Made by a program: the position numbers and the translations under genes. The notes beneath the pieces were generated by a model. The model searched no databases. It saw only the letters and a program-made list of their open reading frames with translations, and was not told where the DNA came from. 64,000 nucleotides of DNA. Origin: Paragordius varius (lineage: Eukaryota > Nematomorpha). The stretch is taken from positions 9,176,001 to 9,240,000 of the forward strand of contig OZ176055.1 in NCBI GenBank assembly GCA_964247055.1. The letters run 5' to 3'. Shown piece by piece: positions 36,985 to 48,299 of this stretch; positions within the stretch are counted from its first letter, which is position 1, and each line of letters starts with the position of its first letter.

Positions 36985-37470
36985 TAAATATATGCTATTT
37001 TGAAAAAAATTATTTTATAAAAATGCATAAGAAAAAAATTTAAATTTTAGTAAATTTTGTTGAATTGTTTTTATGGTATTTTTAGGCATGATAAAAACGT
37101 ATAAAAACGCTTTCACATATTGTAAAAACCCTTTTTCTTTATAATTTAATGAATAACATTTCTATCGCTTCAGAATTTTATATTTAAAGTTTTTTTTACT
37201 TTAAAATTTTGGTTTTATAAAATACAATATATATTTGTCATAAATTTGAGGACAAACAAATATTTTAATCGAAATTCTCAGGTGATAGTAATGTTTGGAA
37301 TAATAAAATTATATAGAAAGAGTGTTTTTATAATATAAAAAAGCTTTTATAACGTTTTCATCATGCCTAAAAAGTGGAAAGTACCAACAAAATTTTGCTA
37401 AAAATTAAATTTTAAAGTGTGCAATTAAAAAAATTTATGCAAAAAATTAACCATATATTTTAAAATTTTA
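36985..37470. repeat. Foldback repeat with about 110-bp arms
   Basis: The left arm (about 36,990-37,115) and right arm (about 37,340-37,465) are imperfect reverse complements, sharing 'tttttaggcatgat.aaaac' next to the loop side and 'tttaaattttagtaaattttg' further out. It is AT-rich and non-coding, typical of a MITE or foldback remnant. Confidence 0.6.
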
Positions 37471-37489
37471 TCACACACCCCCAGCATTT

Positions 37490-38540
37490 TTGTGTTTATT
37501 TTAACACTTGATTCGAATTGGGTCTAAATAAATCAAACAATATTTATGATATTTCAAAAAATGCAGAAAAAACGACTCCAATTGAAGTTTATGCTTTTAA
37601 AAAAAATATTTAAAAAAGCCAAAATATCTATAAAATTTAGTTATGAAGTTCCATATCAAACTACTCTAACGCTATTTTTATTTTACATTTTTGCAACACC
37701 TTCATAGTCCTTCGATTCGAATTGAGGTAGTTGGATACCGCAGGCTAGTTTTAAATTAAATACCTTAAAAAAGATGGAACGAATAACCATGGCAAAATGC
37801 ACGTATATAACATTTGTGAACCGAAAAATGAAAAAAAATTTCAAATATACTTAATAATTACTTATTAAGAGGTAAAACCCTAAGGTAAAAATTTACGTAA
37901 GCTAAATATTAAAATAATGCAAAATAGCCGTTTTTTTATATCAATGTTAAATGTAATTTTAAAAAAAGTAACCTAAATTTTAGGCTTAAAATCAAATCAA
38001 CACAATATTTTGCAAAAATGTTGTTAAACAAAAATGGCCTCCAATTTGATACGCAACTTTTTTCCAATATTTAAATTTTTTTAAATATTTTTGCTTATTT
38101 ATATAATTTTTATTAGAATAGAAGCTTATATTTAAATTTAAACCGTTTCTTTTATTGGTTTTATATAAATATCAACTTAAATATCGTTTGAGGTATTTAA
38201 GTCCTCCAATTAAAATCAAAATGTTAAATAATTTTAGCTTTAAAATTAAATAAACACAATATTTTGCAAATATGTTGTAAAATAAAAATGGCGTCGAAGC
38301 AGTTTGATATGGATTTCTTTTAACACTTTGATTCAATTTGGGGTATCTAAATACCCCAGACTAAATTTGAGTTAGGATTTTTAAAAAACTACAGAATGAA
38401 ACGGTCCCAATTTAAATTATGCTTCTATCCTAATAAAAATTATATAAATATGCCAAAATATCTAAATAAAATTTTGTTTTGAAAAAAAAGCTCCATGTCA
38501 AACTACTTCGACGCCATTTTTTTTTACAAAATTTTTGCAA
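37490..38540. repeat. Cluster of repeat family C in both orientations
   Basis: Copies of a roughly 250-bp AT-rich unit: reversed at about 37,500-37,700, forward at about 37,960-38,200 and 38,210-38,345, reversed at about 38,330-38,540. Shared landmarks in forward sense are 'aaaaatggcgtcgaag', 'atataatttttatta', 'gaagc.ta.atttaaa' and 'accgttt'. Units carry a gattcgaattgggg-type motif. The rightmost reversed copy abuts the ICMT remnant. Confidence 0.6.
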
Positions 38541-38564
38541 AATATCTCTTCTTTTAATTTTAAG

Positions 38565-39582
38565 GGTAAAATTAAAGCTAATTTAGGGATATTTTTTGCT
38601 TTGGGATTTATGTTATGCTACAACAAACAAGTTTCATACCAAAATTTTGGTATATACATGGTTGCTTTAACATACTTCCATTTTACCGAATATGTGTCTA
38701 TTTCCATCGTTCACAATAAATCGGTGACTTTTGAATCATTTCTCATAAATCATAGTACTGCATATAGTTTAGCGGCCATAATGAGTTGGTACGAATACTT
38801 TTTCTCTTTACTTTAATTTTTTATTCTTTTTTAATCTTTTTTTTCTAGGAAAGTACAGTCAGGTCATTTGTTTTACAGGCGTAATTTTATGTTTGATTGG
38901 AGAACTGATACGATTTTAATCATCTCATTCAATTTTCCATATCACAGAATCAAAAATTGGTTACAAATGGTATTTATGGATATATGAGACATCCATCTTA
39001 TTTGGGTTGGTTTATATAGTGTGCTGGTACTCAGGTAGTAATTAAATATTAATTAATATCTTTTGGGCTATTTTTCTGCCCCAAACCAATTTTAAATTAA
39101 AAAATCTAAAAAATTATCTATGATATTGTGCCAAATGGAAAAATATGCTTTTTGATCGCATTTTAGCCCATTATACAATAATGTTTTTTTAAAAAATGTA
39201 AAATTGTAAAAAAATCTTATCGATATCCCTCTAATTTTTGATGCAACGTTTTTATGATACATTTTGAATATAATCATGTTTTGACAGAAAATTATGTAAA
39301 ATCTCGTAGAGGTAGCAAACTGATAATAATTAAGTTGTTTTAAATATATATTATATTTTGTGTTTTTTTTATATAAAAAATTCAATGGTGCTTTTTTAGA
39401 TTATTTTGATGAATCCAATATGCTTTTTATGTTACATTATTGTGGCTTGGAGATTTTTCAAAACAAGAAAATATGAGGAAGAACGCTCATTGGTGCAACA
39501 TTTTGGCAATGAATATATCAATTATCAACAAAATGTTTCTACTGGTCTACCTTTTATTCATGGTTTTTATGTGAAAAAATAA
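38565..39582 (+). pseudogene. ICMT: ICMT, isoprenylcysteine carboxyl methyltransferase, decayed intron-containing copy
   Basis: ICMT is the endoplasmic-reticulum membrane enzyme that methylates the C-terminal prenylcysteine of CaaX proteins such as Ras, using S-adenosylmethionine. Three exon pieces remain. 38,565-38,790 encodes YFHFTEYVSISIVHNKS and FLINHSTAYSLAAIMSW (family: FHYSEYL, FLLNHSLEYTVAALSSW). 38,849-39,034 encodes CFTGVILCLIGELIR and, in another frame, KLVTNGIYGYMRHPSYLGW. 39,400-39,582 encodes MNPICFLCYIIVAWRFFKTR through TGLPFIHG to a proper stop. The middle exon is broken: a TAA follows GELIRF, roughly 30 nt plus a frame are lost before KLVTNG, and TAG replaces the Trp of GWF-W. 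The first exon lacks a usable donor and the N-terminus is absent. The last intron (39,035-39,399) survives, so this is not a processed copy. Confidence 0.85.
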
Positions 39583-39871
39583 AATATATATATATATATG
39601 TAGGTCAAATTATTTTTTGTGATATTAGCTAGGTGTGTATATATATTTAATAAATTTAAGTCTCATGATAGATTTTAGATCCCTTTTGGCAAAGAGAAAA
39701 TTGAATTGTTTGCGTACTCATATATTTTTAGGGAATTCTGTTTTAGTTAAGCTAAAATTTATATTTTTGTGTTTATAATAATGAATATCCCTTAGTTTAA
39801 AAACAACTTCGACCATAGCATTCTGTGTGAGATATTTGTGCAAATTCATGGTTGAGTGTGCTGTATTATTT
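39583..39871. other. Short intergenic gap
   Basis: AT-rich, with a (TA) run just after the ICMT remnant. Nothing else recognised. Confidence 0.4.
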
Positions 39872-39998
39872 TTTTAATCTTATCTGAGTATCTTAGAGGT
39901 CCCTCACGTTTCCTAGCCCCTTCCAATGGGCCTAACATGGTCGCATTTTCTAAATCATCGGCTCTCATCACATGTCCGAAAAATCTGAGTTTTTACAA
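39872..39998 (-). mobile_element. LINE C-terminal tail fragment (RTE-like)
   Basis: On the minus strand, FGHVMRADDLENATMLGPLEG is followed by ARKREGP and a lysine-rich end. The FGHVMR...LEG.R.RG.P pattern is the conserved tail of RTE/BovB-type LINE proteins, downstream of the reverse transcriptase. The sequence differs from the neighbouring tail at 40,041-40,297, so two elements are represented. Confidence 0.7.
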
Positions 39999-40040
39999 TA
40001 TATGAATTTTTTGAAGTAGGATATGGTTGGTTGGTTTTTC

Positions 40041-40975
40041 CTAAGTCGTAAACGACTTTTTGGACATAGTTTTAACTATTTCTTTCCATTTTTTTCTATC
40101 TTTCACCGCTATATTGAGCTCTTTCAATGTCATTTTGGTCTCTTCTTTTATCGTATCCAACCACCTCATCGGTGGTCGGCCTCGTTTCCTTTGCCCTTCT
40201 ACCTTCCCAAACATTGTATCTTTCTCCAGAGAATTCAATCGCATGACATGATCAAAATATGTTAACTTTCTTTTTAAAATTATCTCCAGTATATTTGTTT
40301 TAGGTTTTAATATCGATTTTAGAGCTTTTCCATTTTTGTGGACATATTATGGAATCAATTTGGTTCTTATATTTACCACATGGAGAGGTCCATGTGTATA
40401 ACCTACTATTGTGTTGTGGAAACCATGTGTTGGTTATCATCATTTCATTTTCTTGACAAAAATTGATCAGTGCTTCACCGGCCTCGTTTCGTTCTCCCAA
40501 TCCATATGGGCCAACTACTTGATCTACCTCTACCGACTTTGCTGTTCCAATCCCCTCCTTTGATAATCATATCTCCTTTCTTCGTTTCCTCCAAAACTAT
40601 TTGCAACGTTGCATAAAAGTCCTCTATGTCTTCTTTGGGAGCGTTTGACGTAGGTGCATAGACTACTATGTATGTAAATTTAAGTGGCTTGGTATTCAGC
40701 CTAATACTCATGATTCTGGGTGTATATGGTGTATAACTAATGAGACTTTTATTTAATTTGTTTTTTATTAATACTGCAACGCCTTCTGATTTATGGTCAT
40801 CTCTCCCCGATCTTAACAATGTATAATTTTCGTTTTGTACTTTCGCGCTACCTTTTTGCTTGGTTTCCGTTAGACCCAGTATATCTAAGTTTAATCTTTC
40901 CATTTCCTTTTCAATTATCACTTGTTTTGTTTCTGTTAAGGAACGTACGTTCAGCACCAACTTTGAAAAGTCGCG
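40041..40975 (-). mobile_element. RTE/BovB-type LINE with internal deletion: endonuclease joined to tail
   Basis: On the minus strand the apurinic-type endonuclease starts near 40,970 with LNVRSL. It continues with DILGLTETK, GVAVLIKNKLN, GDWNSKVG, then after one frameshift GLGERNEAGEALINFCQEN, RLYTWTSP and NQIDSIICPQKW (to about 40,325). Catalytic Asn, Glu, Asp/Asn and Asp positions are visible. The final (S)DH is missing because the sequence jumps straight to the C-terminal tail (LTYFDHVMRLNSLEKD, GKVEGQRKRGRPPMRWLD, stop at 40,041). The whole reverse transcriptase, about 1.8 kb or more, is absent. An inactive, internally deleted copy. Confidence 0.9.
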
Positions 40976-41213
40976 TCAAGTTCATATAGTAAAACTATTT
41001 TTTGGCAGTAATATATGAGGGTGGTTTGCCATTGTCTTCCCTCTCACTTACCCTCTTTACAAAAAAAAATAAATATCTAGAATAAATAAAATTAAAGAGT
41101 GATCTTTATGATGTTGTTAATTTGGATAAATTATAAATATTAATATTTCACTCTATCTAGCAATCATAAAAAGATATAAAGAATTTATGGCTAGGCTAGT
41201 AAAAATAAAATAA

Positions 41214-41808
41214 TTAGGCACTAAGGAGTTGAGAAAAAAAAGAGATGATATGTATAACAATGATTTTTGATGACTTACACTGCTCAACAAGGTTTTGCAC
41301 CACCCCATTATTTTTGCATTTTCTGATACCTAATGGCATGAAAAGGCCAAAACATAAAAGAAAATTGAGGCCACCAATAGGATTTTTCCGAAATTTAATT
41401 TTTAAATTTGTATTTAATTTAAAAAAAACAATCATTCCTCGTGTACATATGTTTAAATATTCAAACGAACAAGTCGATACAAGTAATATTCCATGCATGA
41501 ATAACAAAATTCTAGGCATTAAATAAGATACTAAACAAGCTAAGAGCCAAAGTATTAAAAATCTAAAAGGGGCCTATGTATAGTGTGATAGATCCGGGCG
41601 GCTGCACAAGCTCTGCATATCCCCCAAGCGATCCAATTATAGATATGGCAAAGATAACAATAAGTAATCCTAAAGCTTGATAAGAGATTGCGAGCAAAAT
41701 CCAGGCAAATTGACATGTCAAATTAACCAATTCACAGAATAAAGTTAGATAAATTCTACAATTAAATTGAATAAAAAGATTAGGTAAACACAAATGGTCC
41801 AATCCCAT
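41214..41808 (-). CDS. Possible membrane-protein exons, unrecognised
   Basis: On the minus strand an 81-codon open stretch (41,808-41,563) holds a strong hydrophobic segment (ILLAISYQALGLLIVIFAIS). It ends at 'ccccttttag', which could instead be an acceptor leading into a second open piece to 41,214. That piece holds FLILWLLACLVSYLMPRILLF and, later, GGLNFLLCFGLFMPLGI. Both pieces could be exons of a small multi-pass protein or just AT-rich chance frames, which are naturally hydrophobic. No family resemblance is good enough to name. Confidence 0.2.
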
Positions 41809-42724
41809 AATAGTAAATTCAACTAAAAGTGGCTACACAACATCCATCTGAAATTAAAAATACAAAACAACCAATAATTTTAAAAAATAAAGTATATCCA
41901 CCAGGTATAAATAAAAGATTTTTTGTAAGAACCAACTCAAGAAAAAAAGCCTAATAACTACTCGAAAGAACGAAAACTAACAAAAAAATATAGCCTATCT
42001 GAAAGCCGAAGGTTTAAACCATAGAATGCCTTTTTTAGTATTTTTTTAAAAAATTTTTATACGTATTAAAAATTCACTTGAAAGAAAAAGACTAAATTTT
42101 GACGTTTAAGTCCGTACTATTTTTTTCTCTCTGATATTTAAATGACATATTTATATTCAAACGATAGAGTTTAAAACGCTTTAATAAATGATATTAAGTT
42201 TATAATATAATAACATTTTATTATAAAGTTATATTTAATTTTCTCTCGATTTTCTTTTGTTTTTGAAAAATTGAAAAACCTTTAATATTTCAAAATTCTG
42301 ATTGGCGGGATCAAAAATTTTTTCACATTCGGTTTTAAAACACTGAAATTAGTCATAATTTAAAAAGTTTGAGTGGTGGTGCTCAAAAATGTCCAAATTT
42401 GTCGACTAGTGTTATGAATTATATTACTCTTTAAATTACATTTAGCATACAAATAAAAAAAAACTCTGCAAAACAAAGATAAAGATTAATAATTACTGAA
42501 AGGAAACATATTTTTAAATATATTTATAGTATATAATAATATAAAATAATAATAATACTCTCCTTGAATTTCTTGCCGCTTTTAATCACATGGTTTCATG
42601 TATGAAAATTAAATTCTTTAAAAAAAATAAGTAGGATATATTTTGGTTTAATATGTTTTAGTATTTTATCATTTGTTATTCTGTTCCCAGTATACCGCCA
42701 TATACCTAGAGATCTATAATTTAG
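41809..42724. other. Intergenic, nothing recognised
   Basis: AT-rich sequence with polyA/polyT runs. No gene, RNA or repeat boundary seen. Confidence 0.45.
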
Positions 42725-43190
42725 ATGCTTTATTTTGTTTCAATCAGTTTTTGTGAGGGTCCAGGACTCACAGTTATAGTGCATTATTGGAAAAATTATA
42801 GATTCTATTACACGCTTTATAATGGAACTGGAAATTTTTTGTTTTTAAGAATGGATTTGAGTTTGATTATGTTGCATTTTTTACCATTGCAACTCTCTGG
42901 TCGTGTCGGTTAGAGGTGCCATTTAAAGTTATGTTCTGAGCAAGTATTTATGCTCTCCTTCCAGTTGTAATGATAAATTGGCTGTATTTGTCATCTATAA
43001 CGTTTTCTTGGGGTTAATTTTCAGCCCCCACTTGATGCTTTCGTGTTCTATTGTTTTTAAAATTCGCAATTAGTTCTCTTTTGTTTGGGTAAGAATGGTT
43101 GTGTCGTCGGCGAAACGCAAGTTATTAATGCCTCCAATTTTGAGGACTGCTGAATCGTCTTTTATTATTTTTCTGATGTTTTCAGACTAG
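42725..43190 (-). mobile_element. RTE-type LINE reverse transcriptase fragment
   Basis: On the minus strand GINNLRFADDTTILTQTKE contains the FADD catalytic motif (43,103-43,114), followed by HESIKWGLKINPKKT. Beyond this the similarity continues in shifted frames (LNGTSNR, VAMVKNA, KACNRIYNFSNNAL) like the LINE thumb region. Several stops and frameshifts make it inactive. It lies upstream, in minus-strand order, of the endonuclease fragment at 40.3-41.0 kb, so it belongs to a different insertion or a rearranged one. Confidence 0.85.
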
Positions 43191-44140
43191 CAAAATCTTT
43201 AAAGGTTTTAAGGATATTATGATCTGTACGTAATTATAAAACATATCATGATCAAATATATATTATTTCCCAGTCTAAAAAACATTTTTTTCCCAAATAA
43301 TAAAATCGGTTTATTTTTTATATGATAAATATCAAAACAAAATATAAATTACTCTTAATCACTATGAGTATATCAAAAGGGGTATTATTTTTTGACAATT
43401 ATTTATTGCATTATTTATTATTTTACTCTAATATTGGGCAATCATTAAATGACCTAGTCTTATGAAATTTAAATTTTTTATGTAAAACCCATATATACCC
43501 AAATTTAACCTCAAATAATTCTTATTCTATCTCTTGACATGTCGAATGGCCTTAAAATCCAATTTCACTATAAAAGTAGGGTAGGTGCTTATGGATAAAA
43601 TATTCTAATTGAAATTATTGATAGGATTCATTCTGCCTTGCCTAAATTTTTAAACAAAAATAAAATCAAATATTTTATATAAAATTTCTTTTGATGAATA
43701 GTGTTTATATAGTTATTTAAAACAAATCATTCAAAAATACAAATTATCATCCTTGCATAAGGAGAATAGAAAAAATGATAAACTATATTATAGACTAAGT
43801 ATATATTAACGTCAAATCTTAAATATTCAGCCAGAACCACTATATTACCTTTAGAATGGTTTTGAAAGTTAAGGGAATTCGACATAAATGATTGAATATG
43901 ATATGTTTAAGGGTTAGATTAGATGTGTTAGATTATTATATAAAATATTTCATAAGACCAGATCATTCAATGATTGCGCAATTCGGAAGTAAAATAATGA
44001 TAAAATGCAATAATTGATTGTGCTGTCAAAAAATATTTTATAGAATGCTAATAATAATTTTAAGATGTTTTTATATCTTGTTTTGATTAATAATTGAAAA
44101 TAAAACCATTTGTATTGAATTGGAAAAGTTACGATTAGAG
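43191..44140. other. Intergenic, nothing recognised
   Basis: AT-rich with short chance open frames. No similarity noticed to other parts of the window. Confidence 0.45.
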
Positions 44141-44144
44141 AAAT

Positions 44145-44262
44145 TTTGGACTGGGAAATCGTTTTGATTGTTTGGGAAAACGTTTTGATTGACTGGGTAA
44201 ACATTTCCCTTCATTCAAATGTATCGATTGACTCAGAAAACGCGTCGATAGACTGGGAAACG
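44145..44262 (+). repeat. Short degenerate tandem repeat, about 19-20 bp units
   Basis: Imperfect units of the type 'gattgactgggaaaacgttt' occur around 44,148, 44,167, 44,186, 44,227 and 44,247. Followed by a TA microsatellite at about 44,264-44,286. Confidence 0.6.
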
Positions 44263-44284
44263 GTATATATATATATATATATAT

Positions 44285-44349
44285 ATTCTGATAATGTAAT
44301 AAAATTCTCCCGGTGCTTTTGGTTTTCGGTCTTACGAGAGATATGAGAA
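44285..44349 (+). repeat. Dispersed repeat family A, fragment
   Basis: The stretch from 'attctgataatgtaat' through 'gcttttggttttcggtct' to 'gatatgagaaagcta' matches the central part of 36,605-36,790. It sits directly against the first degenerate satellite units of module 2, marking the left edge of that module. Confidence 0.55.
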
Positions 44350-47300
44350 AGCTATTACTAGTTTTATGACTATCCCGTTCTCCCTTCCTTCATCTACCAA
44401 GATTCGGAAAAAATTCGAGAATTGGGTAAATTTTCTGTTATCCATTCCTTCATCTACCAAGATTCGGAAAAATATTCCAGATTTGGAAAATATTCTGTTC
44501 TCCAATCCTTCATTCAACACTGAGAAATATCCAAGAGTTTGGGAATTATGCTGTTTGCCAATCCTTCACCCACCAATATTTCTAATATTCCGTTCCCCAA
44601 TCCTTTATCGACCTCGGGACCCTGTTCTCTATACATTTATCCACCAAGTTTCTAAAAAATATTCATAACAAGTCCCGTTTTTTCTTTCTTCCAACAAGAA
44701 TAAGGCAAAAATAAGAACTGGAGAAACATCCAGTTCTCCAATCCTTTCTCCAAGAAATATTCGAGAAATATCCTGTTCTCCATTCTTTCAACAAGTGTCG
44801 GAGAAACCCCTTTATTCCCTCATCCGCTAAGATTCTAAGAAATCTGTTTTCCAGTCCTACAAACTACAAGAGTCCAGAGAAATATTTAAGAATCGGAGAA
44901 TCCCGTTCTCAAATACTTCATCTACCAAGATTCGGAGAAATGTTCAAGAATTAGAAAAATTCTTTCTCTCCATTATTTTAATCAACAAGAGTCGGTGAAA
45001 TATCCAGGGCTCGAAAGTCCCTTCGCCAATCTTTTATCCAACAAGAGTCGGTGATATATCCAAAAGTTAGAATCCTGTTTTTCATTACTTGATCCACCCA
45101 GAGTCGGAGTAATATCCAAGAATAATAGAAATATCTCGTTCTCCATTTGTTCACCCAATAAAAGTCGGAGAAATCCAAGAGTTGGATTAATATCCCGTTT
45201 TCGATTTCGTCATTCAAGAAAGGTTGGCGAAATATCCAAGAGTTAGAAATATATTCCTTTCTCCGTATCTCCATCCAACAATTATTATATAACAACAGTT
45301 AGAGAAATATCCCGTTCTCCTGTTCTTCATCTAACACGAGATGGAGAAATATCGGGTTTCCATTTCATCCAACAAAAATTGGAGAATCCATTGAAGAAAT
45401 ATCCTTTTCCATTTTTTTATCCAACACGAGTTTGGTTTAAATCCCTTTTTCCATATTTTCATTCAACAAGAGATGAATAACAAGAGTTGGAGAAATATGC
45501 CGATTTCCATTTCTTCATCAAACAGGAAAATATCCCATTCTCCAGTTTTTCATCCAACAAGAGTTCAAGAAATATGCCGTTTTCCATTTCTTCATCCAAC
45601 AAAAGTTGGATAAATATCCAAGAGTTGGAGATATATCCCTTTCCCCTTTCTTCATCTGCAAAGAGTTGGAAATCCCTTTCTTTATTACCTCATCCAACAA
45701 GAGTTAGAGAGATATCCTTTTCTCCCTTTTTTCATCCAATAGAGGTAGATAGTTGGAGAGATCTTCCTTTCTTCCTTTATTCATCCAACAGGAGTTGAAT
45801 AGAATTCCAAGAATTGGAGAAATATCCACTTCTCTTGTTCTTTATCCAAACGCAAAAAAATATCCAGTTTTAAGAGATGGGAAAATGAGTTTTCTCGTTT
45901 TTCACTCAAAAAGAGGAAAAATACTTTCTTAATTCTTCATTAAACAAGAGATAGAGAAATATCCCTTTGTACATTTTTACGTCCCACAAGAGTTGGAGAA
46001 TTATCCCGTTCTCCATTTTTGAAACAACAGTTGGATAATTCAAGAGTTTGAAAAATATCCCCTTTTTCATGTTCATCCACAAAGAGTTTGAGAAAAATAC
46101 TTTGGCTATTTTTTCGTTCAACAAGATCTGGAGAAAATCGGCCGTTTGCGTTTTTTCTTCCAACAAGTTTTAGAGAATTAGAGAAAATCCCTTCCCCATT
46201 TCTTTATTCAATGGGAGTTGGGGAAATATCCGGTTAACCATTTCTTCATTTAACAAAAGTTGGAGAAATATCCTAATTGGAGATTTATCCCTTTTTCCAT
46301 ATCTTCATCAAGCAAGAGTTAAATAAATATGCCATTCTCCATTTATTTATCCAACAAAAGTTGGAGAAATAGCCTGTTATCATTTCTTAATCCACAAAAT
46401 TTAGAAAAAAAATTTTCTCCATTTTTTCATCCAACTAAGAGTTCGAGAAATATGCCCTTTCTAATTCTTCGTCCATTAAGAGTTGGGTAGTCTCCCTTTC
46501 TTCCCTTTTTCATCCAATAAGACTTGAACAGATTTCCAAGAATTTGTAAAAAATACGCTTTTCTTGTTTTTCATCTAACGCAAAGAAATAATAAAGGTAG
46601 GAGTAATATCCTGTTCTCCATTCGAATTTTCACGTTTTTCATCCACAAAGAGTTGAAAATACTCTCGCTATTTCATCGTTTAACAAGAGTTGGAGAAATA
46701 GGTCGTTTGCATTTCTTTTTCCAACAAGAGTTGGAGACTAAGATAAAATCCTTTTCTCCATTTCATCTTCCAAGAGTTGGGCAAATATCCAAGAGTTGGA
46801 GATATACCTTTCTCCTTTTCTTCATCCAGAGTTTAAAAAATATGCCGTTTTCCATTTCTTCATCCAACAAGATTTGAATGGATTTACAAGAATTGGAGAA
46901 ATATTCTGTTCTCCATTTATTCAACCAACAAAAGTTGAAGAAATATCCAAGAGTTAGGGATATATCCCTTTTTTCTTTTCTTTATCCGGCAAGAATTTGA
47001 CATATATCCCGCTCTCCATTTTTTAATCCAACAAAAGTTGGATAAATAAAAATTTGAAATATTAGTTTTCCATTTCTTCATCCACCTGGAGTTGGTGAAT
47101 GCTGTTTTACATGTTTTCATCCGCAAACAGTTGGAGAAAATCTCTTTCTTTATTGGTTCATGCAACAAGAGTTGAATAGATTTCCAATAATTCAGAGAAA
47201 TATCCCGTTCTCGTATTCTTCATTCAACGCGATTATGCCGGTCTCCATTTCTTTATCCAACAAAAGTTGGAGAAATAAAGAGTAATAATATCCCACTCCA

Positions 47301-47578
47301 TTTCTTCATCCAACAAAAGTTGAATAAATTTCCAAGAATTGGAAAGATATCCCGTTCTTCAGCCAAAACAAGTTGGATAAATATTCCTTTCTTTATTTCT
47401 TCTTCCGACAAGAGTTGGAGCAATATTCGGTTAACCATTTCTTCACCCAACAAAAGTTGGAGAAATATCCTAATTAGAGATTTATCCCTTTCTCCATATC
47501 TTCATTTAACAAGAGTTAAAGAAATATGCCGTTTTCCAATTCTTTATCAAACAAGAGTTAAATAATATTCTCAACGAG
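44350..47578 (+). repeat. Degenerate satellite, left flank of module 2
   Basis: About 3.2 kb of strongly diverged satellite. At the far left the units are the most divergent ('catctaccaagattcgg' at a 60-bp step near 44,390 and 44,450). They become progressively more like the 42-mer ('catccaacaaaagttggag') to the right. The segment 47,170-47,575 matches 13,530-13,890 closely, and 45,780-46,280 matches 13,075-13,460. An old multi-monomer unit carrying 'cttctcttgttctt...aaacgcaaa' recurs at 45,830 and 46,555. Confidence 0.9.
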
Positions 47579-47593
47579 AACGAATATATCATG

Positions 47594-48289
47594 TAATAAT
47601 TTGAATTCTCGTAAAATTTATTAAATTAAACTATGTCCAAAATTTTCGATACATGGGAGTATCTTTTTCAATGGATTAACTACAACAAAAGAAAATAATA
47701 ATCGATATAAGTAAAATAAAATTTGAAAAAAATATAATTATAAATTATGATAACAAAAAAAATGCAAATGTATGTCCATGTGTTATTGTTTTTTTCTTGC
47801 AGTGGTAAATATTTTAAAGTAATCTGTTTCTTTTAAGAAGTCTTTTGTAACTTTGTTAAGTTCTTTCCTCTCTTCTCTTCTGTTGATGATATGTATAATA
47901 TAGAGCGCTGGACAATCATTACATTTTTTGTGGCAGACCGTACATTCTTTTTTAGGTTCTCGGCGTGGTCTTAACAAACTTAATAAATTCTTTGGTGGTT
48001 TGTAATAAGCATGTACATCGTTTTCTATTCTCTTGGGTTTAATAAATTGTTTAATGAAAGAAACAGATTACTTTAAAGTATTTACCACTCCAAGAAAAAA
48101 ACAATAACACATAGACATACACTTTGCATTTTTTTGTTATCATAATTTATAATTATATTTTTTCAAATTTTGTTTTAATTATATATTATTTTTTTTGTTT
48201 TAGTTAATCCATTTAAAAGATACTCCCGTGTATCGAAAATTTTGGATATAATTTAATAAATTTTACGAGAATTCAAATTATTATTTTAA
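47594..48289. mobile_element. Inverted-repeat element inside satellite, copy 2
   Basis: Same element as 13,916-14,680 at the equivalent place in module 2, about 95 percent alike, with a core deletion of about 73 bp and a few bases lost at the left end. Flanking satellite is also matched on both sides, so this is a product of segmental duplication and not an independent insertion. Confidence 0.85.
47783..47977 (-). pseudogene. Truncated Cys-motif ORF in copy 2 of the inverted-repeat element
   Basis: The C-terminal 64 codons of the ORF described at 14,107-14,532 remain open (KKECTVCHKKCNDCPALYI, INRREERKELNKV). The upstream half is removed or shifted by the core deletion. A few conservative changes separate the two copies. 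Confidence 0.5.
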
Positions 48290-48299
48290 GTTAAATAAA

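Noticed and set aside
40060-40265. Plus-strand open frames over 40,023-40,265
   Set aside because: They are antisense to the LINE tail (GKVEGQRKRGRPPMRWLD on the minus strand).
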